This document shows positions 8,267-16,362 of a DNA stretch of 64,000 bases, one piece after another; positions within the stretch are counted from its first letter, which is position 1; each line of letters opens with the position of its first letter. Below the pieces are notes generated by a model. It had not been told where the DNA came from. It made no database searches and saw nothing but the letters and a program-made list of their open reading frames with translations. Source of the stretch: DASSJM01 sp036280655 (GTDB taxonomy: Bacteria; Actinomycetota; UBA4738; HRBIN12); NCBI GenBank assembly GCA_036280655.1, contig DASUQI010000058.1, positions 11,727-75,726 of the forward strand. The letters are read 5' to 3'. Position numbers and translations under genes: made by a program.

Positions 8267-8824
8267 ATGGCCGAGACGCCCGACGACATCCTCCGCTCGC
8301 TCGCCGACCCCGAGCGCCTGGCGATCGCGGGCCGGCTCGCCCGCGGGGACGCGTCGGCGCGGGACCTGTCGGAGACGCTCGACCTCCCGATCGCGCGGGT
8401 CCGAAAGCACCTCAACCGGCTCGGGGCCGCCGGCGTCGTCCGGCTCGGCGACGACCGCCGCACGTACCGGCTGGATCCCGGGACCCTCCGGTGGGCGGCC
8501 GAGCAGGTGGGACCGCCCCGGGGAGCCGGCATGGCGCTCGGCGCGGCCGACGAGGACGAGGAGGCGGTGCTCCGCGCCTTCTTCCGCAACGGCCGGCTCA
8601 CCGAGATCCCGGCGAAGGAGTCGAAGCGGCGCATCGTGCTCGAGCGGATCGCGGTGGAGTTCGAGCCGGGGGTCCACTACGACGAGCAGACGGTGAACGC
8701 GATCGTGGGGAGGTTCCACACGGACCACGCCGCGATCCGCCGGTACCTGGTCGACGAGGGCTTCCTCGACCGGGTCAAGAGCGAGTACTGGCGCAGCGGC
8801 GGCCGCGTGACGACCGATCCCTGA
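8267..8824 (+). CDS. ArsR-like HTH protein with DUF2087 domain
   Basis: A 185-residue protein. Residues 1-75 form a winged helix of ArsR type (DDILRSLADPERLAIAGRLARG, then ARDLSETLDLPIARVRKHLNRLGAAGVVRL). The C-terminal half matches DUF2087: EEAVLRAFFRNGRLTEIPAKESKRRIVLERIAVEFEPGVHYDEQTVN and the ending HTDHAAIRRYLVDEGFLDR. DUF2087 is found on many small actinobacterial and Firmicutes regulators; its ligand is unknown. AGGAG at 8251-8255 precedes ATG 8267; ATG 8246 is in frame too. Divergent from the RecB-like gene. No cysteines are placed as in metal-sensing ArsR proteins. Confidence 0.85.
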   Translation: MAETPDDILRSLADPERLAIAGRLARGDASARDLSETLDLPIARVRKHLNRLGAAGVVRLGDDRRTYRLDPGTLRWAAEQVGPPRGAGMALGAADEDEEAVLRAFFRNGRLTEIPAKESKRRIVLERIAVEFEPGVHYDEQTVNAIVGRFHTDHAAIRRYLVDEGFLDRVKSEYWRSGGRVTTDP

Positions 8825-8869
8825 GCGATCCGACGGACCCAAGGACGACGAGCGGGCCGTCGAGCGACG

Positions 8870-9349
8870 ATGCTAGGGTCGAACGAAGTGCGTCGCGTCG
8901 CCTCGATCCTGCTCGTCGCGCTGGCGCTTCCCCTCCTCGCCCCCGCGTCGGCCCGTGCCGACCACCTGCCCGGTCCCTGCGACCGGCATCGAGAGGAGGG
9001 CGAGACCGTGCGATCCCAGATGAAGCGGATCATCCGCTGCGCCGTCGAGCGATGGGAGGTCCCCGACGGCGCGCGGCGAGCGATCTGCATCGCCGATCGC
9101 GAGAGCAACCTCGACCCGAAGGCCGAGTCGGCGCACGGCAAGTACCTGGGCCTGTACCAGCACAGCGCGGAGGCGTGGCCCGACCGCTACGCGGAGTGGT
9201 CCCATCCCTCCTGGCAGCTCCCCGACAACGCGCTGCACGGTCGCTCGAACGCCGTCGTCACGGTCCGTATGGTGAACGCGAACGGCTGGGGCCCGTGGGA
9301 GAGCCTCGGCTGCGACGGCGGGGATCGCCGGGCGCAGGCGCTCCGCTAG
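8870..9349 (+). CDS. Secreted lysozyme-like / transglycosylase-like protein
   Basis: A 159-residue exported protein. A classical signal peptide (RRVASILLVALALPLLAPASARA) ends near residue 30. The mature part resembles small lytic transglycosylase or resuscitation-factor-like domains: RAICIADRESNLDPKAES, where E would be the catalytic acid, then GKYLGLYQHSAEAWPDRY and VVTVRMVNANGWGPWESLGC. It likely acts on peptidoglycan outside the membrane. GTG 8888 would give a tidier signal peptide and is an alternative start; neither has a strong Shine-Dalgarno sequence. It stands alone, 11 bp before the carboxylase beta gene. Confidence 0.78.
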   Translation: MLGSNEVRRVASILLVALALPLLAPASARADHLPGPCDRHREEGETVRSQMKRIIRCAVERWEVPDGARRAICIADRESNLDPKAESAHGKYLGLYQHSAEAWPDRYAEWSHPSWQLPDNALHGRSNAVVTVRMVNANGWGPWESLGCDGGDRRAQALR

Positions 9350-9360
9350 ACTCCAGGCAC

Positions 9361-10947
9361 ATGGCGACGACCGAGGATCGCCCCCAGCCCGCGGTCCGCA
9401 CGGTCGAGGACCGCATCGAGGAGCTGCGCAAGCGCCGGACCTCCCTGCAGGATGGGACGCGGAGGGAGGCCGTCCGCAAGCAGCACGAGAAGGGCAAGCT
9501 CACGGCGCGCGAGCGCGTCGAGCTGCTCGTGGACCGTTCGTCCTTCCAGGAGACCGACCCGTTCGCGGCCCACCGCTCCCACGACTTCGGGATCGAACGC
9601 AACCGGCCGGCGGGCGACGGCGTCGTCACCGGTTACGGGACGGTCGACGGACGCCGCGTGTTCGTGGCGTCGCAGGACTTCACGGTGTTCGGCGGATCGC
9701 TCGGCGAGGTGCACGCGCAGAAGATCTGCAAGGTCCAGGACCTCGCGATGTCGACCGGCGCGCCGTTCATCCAGATCAACGACTCGGGCGGCGCGCGGAT
9801 CCAGGAGGGCGCCGCGAGCCTCGCCGGCTACGGCTACGTGTTCGAACGCAACGTGCGCGCCTCGGGGGTGATCCCGCAGATCAGCGTGATCATGGGGCCG
9901 TGCGCCGGCGGCGCCGTCTACTCCCCCGCGATCACCGACTTCACCTTCATGGTGCGCGAGACTTCCCACATGTTCATCACCGGCCCCGACGTGATCAAGG
10001 CGGTCACGGGCGAGGAGGTCACGTTCGAGGAGCTCGGCGGCGCGATGACCCACGCGAGCAAGTCGGGCGTCGCGTCGTTCGTGAGTCAAGACGAGGAGGA
10101 GTGTCTCGCGATGGTCCGGCACCTCCTCTCGTACCTCCCGTCGAACAACCTCGAGGACCCGCCGTCCTACGCGGCCGTCGACGATCCCGAACGCCGCGAC
10201 GACGGCCTCACGCACCTCATCCCCGACTCGGCGAAGGAGCCGTACGACATGCACGAGGTGATCCGCCGGGTCGTCGACGACGGGGAGTTCTTCGAGGTGT
10301 TCCCGTTCTGGGCGATGAACGTCGTGATCGGATTCGCGCGGCTCGACGGGAGGACGGTCGGGGTCGTCGCGAACCAGCCGAAGGTCCTCGCCGGCACGCT
10401 CGACATCGAGTCCGCGGAGAAGGCCTCGAGGTTCGTCAGGACGTGCGACGCGTTCAACGTCCCGCTCGTCACGTTCGTGGACGTCCCCGGGTTCCTGCCT
10501 GGGACCGACCAGGAGTACCACGGGATCATCCGACACGGCGCGAAGCTCCTGTACGCGTTCACCGAGGCGACGGTCCCGCGGCTGACGGTCATCACGCGCA
10601 AGGCCTACGGCGGCGCGTACCTGGTGATGAACTCGAAGCACCTGCGCGCCGACGTGTCGTTCGCCTGGCCGACGGCGGAGATCGCCGTGATGGGTCCTGA
10701 GGGCGCGGTGAACGTCGTGTTCCGCAAGCAGATCGAGAAGGCGGAGGACCCGGCCGTCGCGCGCGCCGAGCTGATCGAACAGTACCAGCAGAAGTTCGCC
10801 ACGCCGTACATCGCGGCCGAACGCGGGTTCATCGACGACGTGATCGAGCCCGCCGAGACGCGACCCCGCCTGATCGGGGCGCTGCGGATGCTCTCGACCA
10901 AGCGCGAGACCGTGCCGGCGCGCAAGCACGGGAACATCCCGCTGTGA
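9361..10947 (+). CDS. pccB: Propionyl-CoA/acyl-CoA carboxylase, carboxyltransferase (beta) subunit
   Basis: Transfers the carboxyl group from biotin to propionyl-CoA (or another short acyl-CoA), giving (S)-methylmalonyl-CoA. At 528 residues it has the full length of the family with two crotonase-like halves: INDSGGARIQEG and GPCAGGAVYSPAITDF build the acyl-CoA site in the first half, and DVPGFLPGTDQEYHGIIRHGAKLLYAF with TRKAYGGAYLVM the biotin site in the second. FWAMNVVIGFARLDGRTVG is typical of PccB. The biotinylated alpha subunit is probably the product at 29679-31406. A small gene overlaps its stop by GTGA, as in actinobacterial carboxylases with an epsilon subunit. Confidence 0.93.
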   Translation: MATTEDRPQPAVRTVEDRIEELRKRRTSLQDGTRREAVRKQHEKGKLTARERVELLVDRSSFQETDPFAAHRSHDFGIERNRPAGDGVVTGYGTVDGRRVFVASQDFTVFGGSLGEVHAQKICKVQDLAMSTGAPFIQINDSGGARIQEGAASLAGYGYVFERNVRASGVIPQISVIMGPCAGGAVYSPAITDFTFMVRETSHMFITGPDVIKAVTGEEVTFEELGGAMTHASKSGVASFVSQDEEECLAMVRHLLSYLPSNNLEDPPSYAAVDDPERRDDGLTHLIPDSAKEPYDMHEVIRRVVDDGEFFEVFPFWAMNVVIGFARLDGRTVGVVANQPKVLAGTLDIESAEKASRFVRTCDAFNVPLVTFVDVPGFLPGTDQEYHGIIRHGAKLLYAFTEATVPRLTVITRKAYGGAYLVMNSKHLRADVSFAWPTAEIAVMGPEGAVNVVFRKQIEKAEDPAVARAELIEQYQQKFATPYIAAERGFIDDVIEPAETRPRLIGALRMLSTKRETVPARKHGNIPL

Positions 10948-11204
10948 GCGACGACCGGCGGTTCGAGCTGCCCGACGACCTCGGCCCCGAACAGGAGCGG
11001 GCGATCATCCTCGCGCTCGAGCGGTACTTCGCGAAGGAGAGCCCGCACCCCGATCCATGGGTGCTCGCGTGGCGGGTCGACGCCACCGGCCTCGGCGCCC
11101 TGCAGGCCCGACACCTCACCGACGCTCCCTGGAAAGTCGGCGGTCAGGGGCGGTTCTTGCGACGCGGCGTCCCCCCCTCGGCGGGCCGAGGCGACACCGG
11201 CTAG
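10944..11204 (+). CDS. Small acyl-CoA carboxylase-associated protein (possible epsilon subunit)
   Basis: An 86-residue protein starting at GTG 10944 inside the stop of pccB (GTGA overlap), so it is translationally coupled to the beta subunit. It has an acidic helix (LPDDLGPEQERAIILALERYF) and a basic tail (GRFLRRGVPPSAGRG). Actinobacterial acyl-CoA carboxylases often carry a short epsilon subunit from a gene placed exactly here, which tightens the alpha-beta complex; these subunits are poorly conserved in sequence. The assignment rests on position and size more than on sequence, so it is tentative. Confidence 0.6.
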   Translation: MSDDRRFELPDDLGPEQERAIILALERYFAKESPHPDPWVLAWRVDATGLGALQARHLTDAPWKVGGQGRFLRRGVPPSAGRGDTG

Positions 11205-11501
11205 ATGGCCGCCACGTGGACGGCGGCCTCCGTGACGGGTCGGGACGACGCCGCCCGCGCGTTCGCCGCCGAGGGCTGCTCGGCACCTCGGGCCTGGGGC
11301 AACGGGCCTGGCGACACGTACGGCCGGCACGCGCACGAGTACCACAAGGTGTTGTTCTGCCTCGAGGGCTCGATCACGTTCCACCTGACCGACGGCGACG
11401 TCGACCTCCGCCTCGGCGACCGGCTGGACCTCGAGCCGGGGACCGAGCACGCGGCCACGGTCGGCCCCGACGGCTGTTCGTGCATCGAGGCCTCTCGATG
11501 A
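11205..11501 (+). CDS. Small cupin-domain protein
   Basis: A 98-residue single cupin. Motif 1 is GRHAHEYHKVLFCLEGSITF with the two His and the Glu-like positions expected of metal-binding cupins, and motif 2 is LGDRLDLEPGTEHAATVGPDG with the last His. Such minimal cupins bind a divalent metal; some are isomerases or sensors, many have no known role. It begins directly after the upstream stop and overlaps the ATG of the glycosyltransferase gene (ATGA), so it belongs to the pccB operon. No substrate can be deduced. Confidence 0.82.
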   Translation: MAATWTAASVTGRDDAARAFAAEGCSAPRAWGNGPGDTYGRHAHEYHKVLFCLEGSITFHLTDGDVDLRLGDRLDLEPGTEHAATVGPDGCSCIEASR

Positions 11502-12445
11502 CGAAGGTCTCCCTGATCACCACCGTGCTCGACGCGTCCGACAGCGTGGGAGCCTTCCTCGAGTCGGTCTCCTGGCAGACGAGACCGCCCGACGAGGTCG
11601 TGGTCGTCGACGGCGGCTCGACGGACGAGACGCTCGAGCAGATCCGGTCGGCCGATACCGTCACGCTGATCGAACAGCGCGGCGCCAACATCGCCCGGGG
11701 GCGCAACGTCGCGATCTCGGCGGCCACTCACGACGTCATCGCGGTGACCGACGCGGACTGCGTCCTCGAACGGGATTGGCTCGAACGGCTGGTCGATCCG
11801 CTCGAGACCGGGGCCGACGTGGCGATGGGGTTCTACCGGCCGCTCGCCGACTCGTTCCTGCAGCAGGCGATCGCGTGCGTGAGCCTCCCCGAGCCCGAGG
11901 AGCTCGACGAGGCGACGTTCACGCCGAGCGGGCGCTCGGTGGCGTTCACGCGACGGGCGATCGACCGCGCCGGCGGCTACCCGGAATGGCTCGATTCGGG
12001 TGAGGACCTGTACGTGCACCATCGGTTCCGCGAGCTCGGCCTCGACATGCGGCTCGCGCGGGACGCGATCGTGAACTGGCCCATCCGCCGGACCCTCGCC
12101 GAGACCTGGCGGCAGTACTTCGGCTACGCGCGCGGCGACGCGATCGCCGGCATCGACCCGGAGCGCCACACCCTTCGCTTCGCCGCGTACTCGGCGGGGC
12201 TCTACGCGTGGTCGACGAAGGGCCGGGTGGGCAAGCTCGCGGCGCTCGCCGCCGCAGACGCGACCGCGGCAGCGCCGATCCGGCGGGCGCTGAACCGCTT
12301 CGAGGATCCCTCCGAACGCGCACGCGCGGTCGTCGCCGTCCCGGCCCTGATCGCGTTCATCGACGCGGCGAAGATCTCCGGGTACCTCGCCGGCGTGCGC
12401 CACCGGGCCGGCCCGCACGGCGCCTCGCGCGTCGAACCGGCCTAG
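11498..12445 (+). CDS. Family 2 glycosyltransferase
   Basis: A 315-residue GT-A-fold glycosyltransferase. N-terminal nucleotide-sugar site: KVSLITTVLDASDSV and DEVVVVDGGSTDET; DxD-like motif AVTDADCVLERDWLERL at about residues 85-100; acceptor or catalytic region GYPEWLDSGEDLYVHHRFRELG. The C-terminal part contains hydrophobic helices that may lie on the membrane. It probably transfers a sugar to a lipid or cell-wall carrier; the sugar is unknown. Last gene of the operon that begins with pccB. Its TAG shares the bases CTAG with the stop of the convergent zinc-ribbon gene. Confidence 0.85.
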   Translation: MTKVSLITTVLDASDSVGAFLESVSWQTRPPDEVVVVDGGSTDETLEQIRSADTVTLIEQRGANIARGRNVAISAATHDVIAVTDADCVLERDWLERLVDPLETGADVAMGFYRPLADSFLQQAIACVSLPEPEELDEATFTPSGRSVAFTRRAIDRAGGYPEWLDSGEDLYVHHRFRELGLDMRLARDAIVNWPIRRTLAETWRQYFGYARGDAIAGIDPERHTLRFAAYSAGLYAWSTKGRVGKLAALAAADATAAAPIRRALNRFEDPSERARAVVAVPALIAFIDAAKISGYLAGVRHRAGPHGASRVEPA

Positions 12446-12657
12446 GCGCGGACGCGGAACCCACACGTCGGGCACCGCTCGGCGCCGCGCTCGAGCCGGG
12501 CACCGCAGTAGGCGCACGTCGTCGGGACGGCGGGCTCCTCGTCGTCGGCCGGACGCCGCCGGAGCCGGTTGCGGATCGCGGGCACCGCGAGGACCAACGC
12601 CACGATCGCCGCGGGGATCAGCAGCTCCTCACCCTGGTGCGCGAGCATCCCCGTCAC
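12442..12657 (-). CDS. Small membrane-anchored zinc-ribbon protein
   Basis: A 71-residue protein: one membrane helix (LLIPAAIVALVLAVPAI, residues 12-28), a basic-acidic linker and a C-terminal zinc ribbon CAYC-x10-CPTC (residues 48-66), as in many bacterial proteins of unknown role. GTG 12657 overlaps the stop of the large membrane protein gene (GTGA), which favours it over the in-frame ATG three codons downstream. It is the last gene of a three-gene set with the cupredoxin-like and polytopic proteins, so it may assist that assembly. Confidence 0.75.
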   Translation of the reverse strand: MTGMLAHQGEELLIPAAIVALVLAVPAIRNRLRRRPADDEEPAVPTTCAYCGARLERGAERCPTCGFRVRA

Positions 12658-13973
12658 CCCGACAGGATCAGCAATCCGGACGCGGTGAAGACGACCATCA
12701 CCGCGAGGAGCGCGTACTGCGTTCGGAGCGCGACCCCGGGCGCGTAGAGGGCGATGGCGCGGTCGTGGGCCAGGATCACCCCGCCGATGTGACCGGCGAC
12801 GATCGCGAACACCTGCACGTACCAGATCGTGGTCGGCGACACCAGCGTGAGGTTCACGAGCCAGTCCCGCGTCCCGAACAGGTTCCAGTCCCGGCCGAAC
12901 GGATCCGACAGGCGCGACAGGCCGATCTGCCCCTCGATCACCAGGAACGAGAAGTAGTGCGCCACGACGTACGCGAACGCGATCGGGACGAGCGAGTGCG
13001 CGAACCGGACGGCCATCACGTGCCACGGCTCGCCGGTCACCCGCCCCGCGGCCGCCATCGCGAGCGCGTAGAACCCGCCCACGGCGAGAATCGTCGCGAC
13101 CAGGCCCGCCGTGCCGACCGCGATCTGCGCGAACCCCGTCGCCGAACCCGTCAGGTCCGTCCAGAAGGTCGTCCGGGACAGGCCGTCGAACGTCGTCGAC
13201 CCGAGCGCGACGAGGATCAGGGCGAGGCGGCCCGGACGCGGCTCGAGCCCGGCGAGGCCCGCCAGCGGCTGGCGCCACACGACGCGGCCCTCGGGATCGC
13301 GGGTGAGCGGCGCCATCCGCGCGAACAGGCCGAGGTAGGCGGCGAACGCCTCGCCGTCGCGCCCCCACGTTCGGCGACCGTAGACCGCCATCCCGCCGAG
13401 CGCGACCGCCGAGTACCCGACGATCGCGAAGCCGAGCCATCCCTCGCGCGATCCGAACGGGTCGACGAGCTCGAGCCAGACGAACACGAACAGCAGGATC
13501 GCGGCCGGCCACACCCCCCACGCGTTCGGGTACTCGCGCTGCGGCGGTCGCTCCTGCTCGTCGAACGCGAGGAGCCGGCCGAGCGTGTCCCAGGGCGAGA
13601 GCGTCGCCCACCAGTTCCCGAACAGCCCCTGCACGAACGCGAGCCCGACCCAGAACCAGATGAACACGACGACCGGCCCGATCGTCTCGGTGGTCCCGAC
13701 GGGCAGGAACGCCGCGATCGTCACGACGACGGCGAACACGAGCGCCACGATCCGGATCGCCCACTCGAGCGTCGGGTTCGTGAGGATCGACTGCACCGCC
13801 CCCGGTTTCGCCCGTCGCTCGACTCGGTGCTCGAACCGCGGCTCCTTCCAAAGTCCGGCGAGCGCCACGAACGACAGCAGCAACGCCGCAGCGGCCCCGA
13901 ACACGAACAGCCACCGCGGCACCGGCAGGTCGACGCGGCCGCCGAGGCCGTGGGCGAGGATCCCGAGGATCAT
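12654..13973 (-). CDS. Polytopic membrane protein, function unknown
   Basis: A 439-residue integral membrane protein with about ten hydrophobic segments spread over its length, for example WLFVFGAAAALLLSFVALAGL at the start and TQYALLAVMVVFTASGLLIL at the end. Histidines inside or near helices (FAHSLVPIAFAYVVAHYFSF, IVAGHIGGVILAHD) could bind metal or heme. From memory, related proteins have been annotated as fenitrothion hydrolase FedA, but the basis for that name is thin and I do not adopt it. It lies between a cupredoxin-like gene and a zinc-ribbon gene on the same strand, which hints at a copper- or redox-linked complex; this is inference. Confidence 0.72.
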   Translation of the reverse strand: MILGILAHGLGGRVDLPVPRWLFVFGAAAALLLSFVALAGLWKEPRFEHRVERRAKPGAVQSILTNPTLEWAIRIVALVFAVVVTIAAFLPVGTTETIGPVVVFIWFWVGLAFVQGLFGNWWATLSPWDTLGRLLAFDEQERPPQREYPNAWGVWPAAILLFVFVWLELVDPFGSREGWLGFAIVGYSAVALGGMAVYGRRTWGRDGEAFAAYLGLFARMAPLTRDPEGRVVWRQPLAGLAGLEPRPGRLALILVALGSTTFDGLSRTTFWTDLTGSATGFAQIAVGTAGLVATILAVGGFYALAMAAAGRVTGEPWHVMAVRFAHSLVPIAFAYVVAHYFSFLVIEGQIGLSRLSDPFGRDWNLFGTRDWLVNLTLVSPTTIWYVQVFAIVAGHIGGVILAHDRAIALYAPGVALRTQYALLAVMVVFTASGLLILSG

Positions 13974-13985
13974 CGAGCCTCCCCG

Positions 13986-14453
13986 CTACGGCGTCACGGT
14001 GAGTTCGAGGAGCAGGAGTCCCGCGCCCTCGAGCTCCACCTCGAACACGCCCGGCGCGTTCGCGCGGAACACGATGACGGCGGGCTCGGCCGGCGAGACC
14101 TCGGCCAGCAGGTCGTAGCCGTGCACGTGGACCTCGTCCGAGACGTCGGCCTCTACGACCAGCCGGACGCGTTCGCCCTGCCGGACCTCGACGTCGCCCG
14201 GCCCCTCGACGTTGCCGTCCTCGACCTCGACCTCGATCTCGACGACGTCGGGGGTCGGGCTCGCGCTCGTGGTCTCGGTGGGCGACTCCGTCTCGGTCGG
14301 CGACCCGGTCTCGGTCGCCGTCGGCGTCCCGGTGGCCGTCGCGGTCGGGCCCGTCGAAGCCTCCTCGTCCTCGCCCGGCCGGAGCACGACGAACAGGACG
14401 ATCACCGCGGCGAGGCCCGCGGCGATCGCGAGCCAACGCACCCATGGCTTCAT
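13986..14453 (-). CDS. Membrane-anchored cupredoxin-like protein
   Basis: A 155-residue protein with an N-terminal membrane anchor (RWLAIAAGLAAVIVLFVVL, about 6-24), a Thr/Pro/Glu-rich linker (residues 32-68) and a C-terminal beta domain resembling EfeO-type cupredoxins: IEVEVEDGNVEGPGDVEVRQG, then VSDEVHVHGYDLLAEV and the final strand. The HVHGYD segment supplies the His typical of these domains, but the C-terminal Cys-x-His-x-Met copper loop of plastocyanin is absent. It should sit outside the cytoplasmic membrane. A strong GGAGGAGG precedes ATG 14453. Downstream comes the polytopic membrane protein gene, 12 nt away. Confidence 0.8.
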   Translation of the reverse strand: MKPWVRWLAIAAGLAAVIVLFVVLRPGEDEEASTGPTATATGTPTATETGSPTETESPTETTSASPTPDVVEIEVEVEDGNVEGPGDVEVRQGERVRLVVEADVSDEVHVHGYDLLAEVSPAEPAVIVFRANAPGVFEVELEGAGLLLLELTVTP

Positions 14454-14474
14454 GTGTTCCTCCTCCGTTCGTCT

Positions 14475-14495
14475 CCGGGCGCCTGCGGCGCCCGG
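14475..14495 (-). terminator. GC-rich hairpin, probable terminator or attenuator
   Basis: CCGGGCGCC (14475-14483), loop TGC, GGCGCCCGG (14487-14495): nine perfect pairs between the stop of the four-helix membrane gene and the ribosome binding site of the cupredoxin-like gene, both minus strand. No U run follows, so it may be a rho-type or partial terminator that separates the two transcription units. Confidence 0.5.
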
Positions 14496-14504
14496 GGTGT
14501 TCGA

Positions 14505-15056
14505 TCAGACGGACGAAGGAGCGGGCGGGGCTCGCCGGAGCCCGATCGCGATCGGGTCGGGCGTCTTCGGCTCGGCGAGGCGCGGGAGCATGATGGTCCG
14601 CCGCCCGCGAGCGGGTCGCGGCGGGGGCGTCGCGAAGAGCCGGCCGACCGCCACCGCCCCGCGGGCGAGCGCGGCGATGACGACCGCGAGCACCACCTGC
14701 AGGAGCAGGCCGAGGACCACGGCCGGGTCACGCGCGAATGCCGACGCGTCGAACCCGCGCTCGGCGAGCTCGAGGAGCGCGAACGCGGGGACCTGATGGC
14801 ACAGGAGCGCCCACGCGCCCGGCGACGCCGGCGCGCGGCGGATCGACCGGATGCCGAGCGACAGGATCGCGGCGCCCGAGGCGAGGAGCCCGGCGAGCAG
14901 CAGGACCGAGAAGCCGTCGTGGCCGGTCTGCTCGAGGTGCGCGTCGCGTACCACGCGGATCGGGTACGCGAGCGCGTAGGCGAGCGCGTGTCCCGCGACG
15001 ATCCCGCCGAGCGCGAGCGGCAGGCTCGCGAGCGGTCGGCGGCCGTTCCCCTGCAT
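14505..15056 (-). CDS. Four-helix membrane protein, unknown
   Basis: A 183-residue protein with four hydrophobic segments (about 12-30, 45-66, 83-96 and 111-131) and a basic cytoplasmic tail (PPPRPARGRRTIM, then LPRLAEPKTPDPIAIG). There is no signal for a known enzyme. The ending LPRLAEPKTPDPIAIGLRR suggests a conserved tail. It precedes the cupredoxin-like gene, separated by a strong hairpin, and follows the M23 peptidase gene by 27 nt, so it may be transcribed with either. Function cannot be named. Confidence 0.65.
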   Translation of the reverse strand: MQGNGRRPLASLPLALGGIVAGHALAYALAYPIRVVRDAHLEQTGHDGFSVLLLAGLLASGAAILSLGIRSIRRAPASPGAWALLCHQVPAFALLELAERGFDASAFARDPAVVLGLLLQVVLAVVIAALARGAVAVGRLFATPPPRPARGRRTIMLPRLAEPKTPDPIAIGLRRAPPAPSSV

Positions 15057-15083
15057 CGGGTCAGCCTATCGCGGGCGGCCGGA

Positions 15084-16244
15084 TCAGCAGACCTGCACGA
15101 GCAGCGGGAACGGGTTGATCGCCCCGCCGATCACGGAGTAGCCGTACGGGCTCGGGGGCCAGTCGCTCGGGATCACGTTCGGGTGCCACTCGAAGTGCAG
15201 GTGCGGCGTCGCGGTGTCCCCGGTCTCGCCGGCGTAGCCGATGATCTGCCCAGCCACGACCGGCCCGCTGTAGCCGATCTGCATCAGGTGCGCGTTGTAG
15301 GTATACCCGAGGTCGCCGTACACGTTCACCGCGTACCCGCCGAGACCGTTGTAGCCGGCCTGCGCGTACCCGTCGAACGTCGCGCGGATCGGCGTCCCCT
15401 GCGGCGCGATGATGTCGTTGCCGGCATGCGGGTGGTACCCGCCGCCGTACCGAGGCGCGCCGAACCCGTCGTAGAGCGCCCGCGGCTCGTCGATCGGGCA
15501 GTACTTGAAGACCCCGTTGAACGCCTTGCCGATGCCGAGCAGCGCCGCGAGCTCCCGCTTCAGCTTCTTGTCGAGCCGCTTCACGAGCTGCCGCGCCCGC
15601 TCCTTCGCCGCGTTCAGGTCCTCGAGGATCGCCTGCTGCTCGTCGAGCTTCCCGTCGAGCACGGCGAGCTGCGTCTCGACGTCCTCCAGCGCCCGCTCGC
15701 GCTTGGCCTGGAGCGCCTCCTGGTCGGCCTTCTCCGCGGCGAGCATGTTGCGCAGGTTCTGCACCTCGGTGGCGAGGTCCGCGTCCTCCTCGTTCAGCGC
15801 GTTCACGTACTCCATCCGCGCCGACAGGTCCGCGATCGTGCTCGCGCCCAGGAGGAACTCGAGCTCGCTGCCCGGCCCGACGATGTAGGCCTCGCGGGCG
15901 CGCTCCTCGAGGGTGCCCTGGAGCGCCTGGTACTCCTCCTGCGCGTCCCTGAGCTGCCGACGTGTGTTCGCGAGCTCCTCGGTGATCTGTTCGTACCGGG
16001 CGTTCGCGACCTCCCAGCGCCCGTAGGCGACGGCGATCTCCTCGGAGAGCCGGCCGAGGACGGCCTTCTGGTCGACGATCCGGTCCTCGAGCCGCTCGAG
16101 CTCGTGCTCGGCTGCCTCGAGCTTCTCCCGGGTGCCGGGCTCGGCCGAGGCCACCTGCCCCAACGCCGACACGAGCGCCAACGCGGCGAGCAGGGCGGGG
16201 GCGCGGCGAAGCACCGGGCGGGCGCTGCCGAGGCTATGGGCCAT
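15084..16244 (-). CDS. Secreted M23 peptidase with coiled coil (EnvC/RipA-like domain layout)
   Basis: A 386-residue exported peptidoglycan hydrolase or amidase activator. Signal peptide to about residue 34 (ALLAALALVSALGQVASA), then a long coiled coil to about residue 240 (KLEAAEHELERLEDRIVDQK, KAVLGRLSEEIAVAYG and others), then an M23 LytM domain. The zinc ligands are all present: H and D in YHPHAGNDIIAP and HLH in TPHLHFEWHPN, so it should be an active metallopeptidase, unlike EnvC itself. The acyl-CoA dehydrogenase gene lies upstream on the same strand. A 14-nt perfect palindrome, GGAAGGGCCCTTCC (16247-16260), sits just in front of the start codon and overlaps its ribosome binding site. 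Confidence 0.9.
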   Translation of the reverse strand: MAHSLGSARPVLRRAPALLAALALVSALGQVASAEPGTREKLEAAEHELERLEDRIVDQKAVLGRLSEEIAVAYGRWEVANARYEQITEELANTRRQLRDAQEEYQALQGTLEERAREAYIVGPGSELEFLLGASTIADLSARMEYVNALNEEDADLATEVQNLRNMLAAEKADQEALQAKRERALEDVETQLAVLDGKLDEQQAILEDLNAAKERARQLVKRLDKKLKRELAALLGIGKAFNGVFKYCPIDEPRALYDGFGAPRYGGGYHPHAGNDIIAPQGTPIRATFDGYAQAGYNGLGGYAVNVYGDLGYTYNAHLMQIGYSGPVVAGQIIGYAGETGDTATPHLHFEWHPNVIPSDWPPSPYGYSVIGGAINPFPLLVQVC

Positions 16245-16362
16245 GGGGAAGGGCCCTTCCTATCGGACGGCCGGACGCCGTGTCAACCGGCCGCACGAGG
16301 GTGCCCGCTCGCGCATCCCGTTGCAATCACCCTCGGCGGGCCGTGATGGGCCTTGAGCGTGC

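Noticed and set aside
6079..10947. A single plus-strand open frame of more than 1600 codons
   Set aside because: Only its last third (9361-10947) encodes a recognisable protein, PccB. The rest is antisense to ccr and the RecB-like gene and stays open only because of high GC content.
12765..16346. Plus-strand open frame of about 1190 codons opposite the membrane/cupredoxin/M23 genes
   Set aside because: Arg/Pro/Glu-rich translation without domains; the minus-strand genes have signal peptides, membrane helices and active sites.
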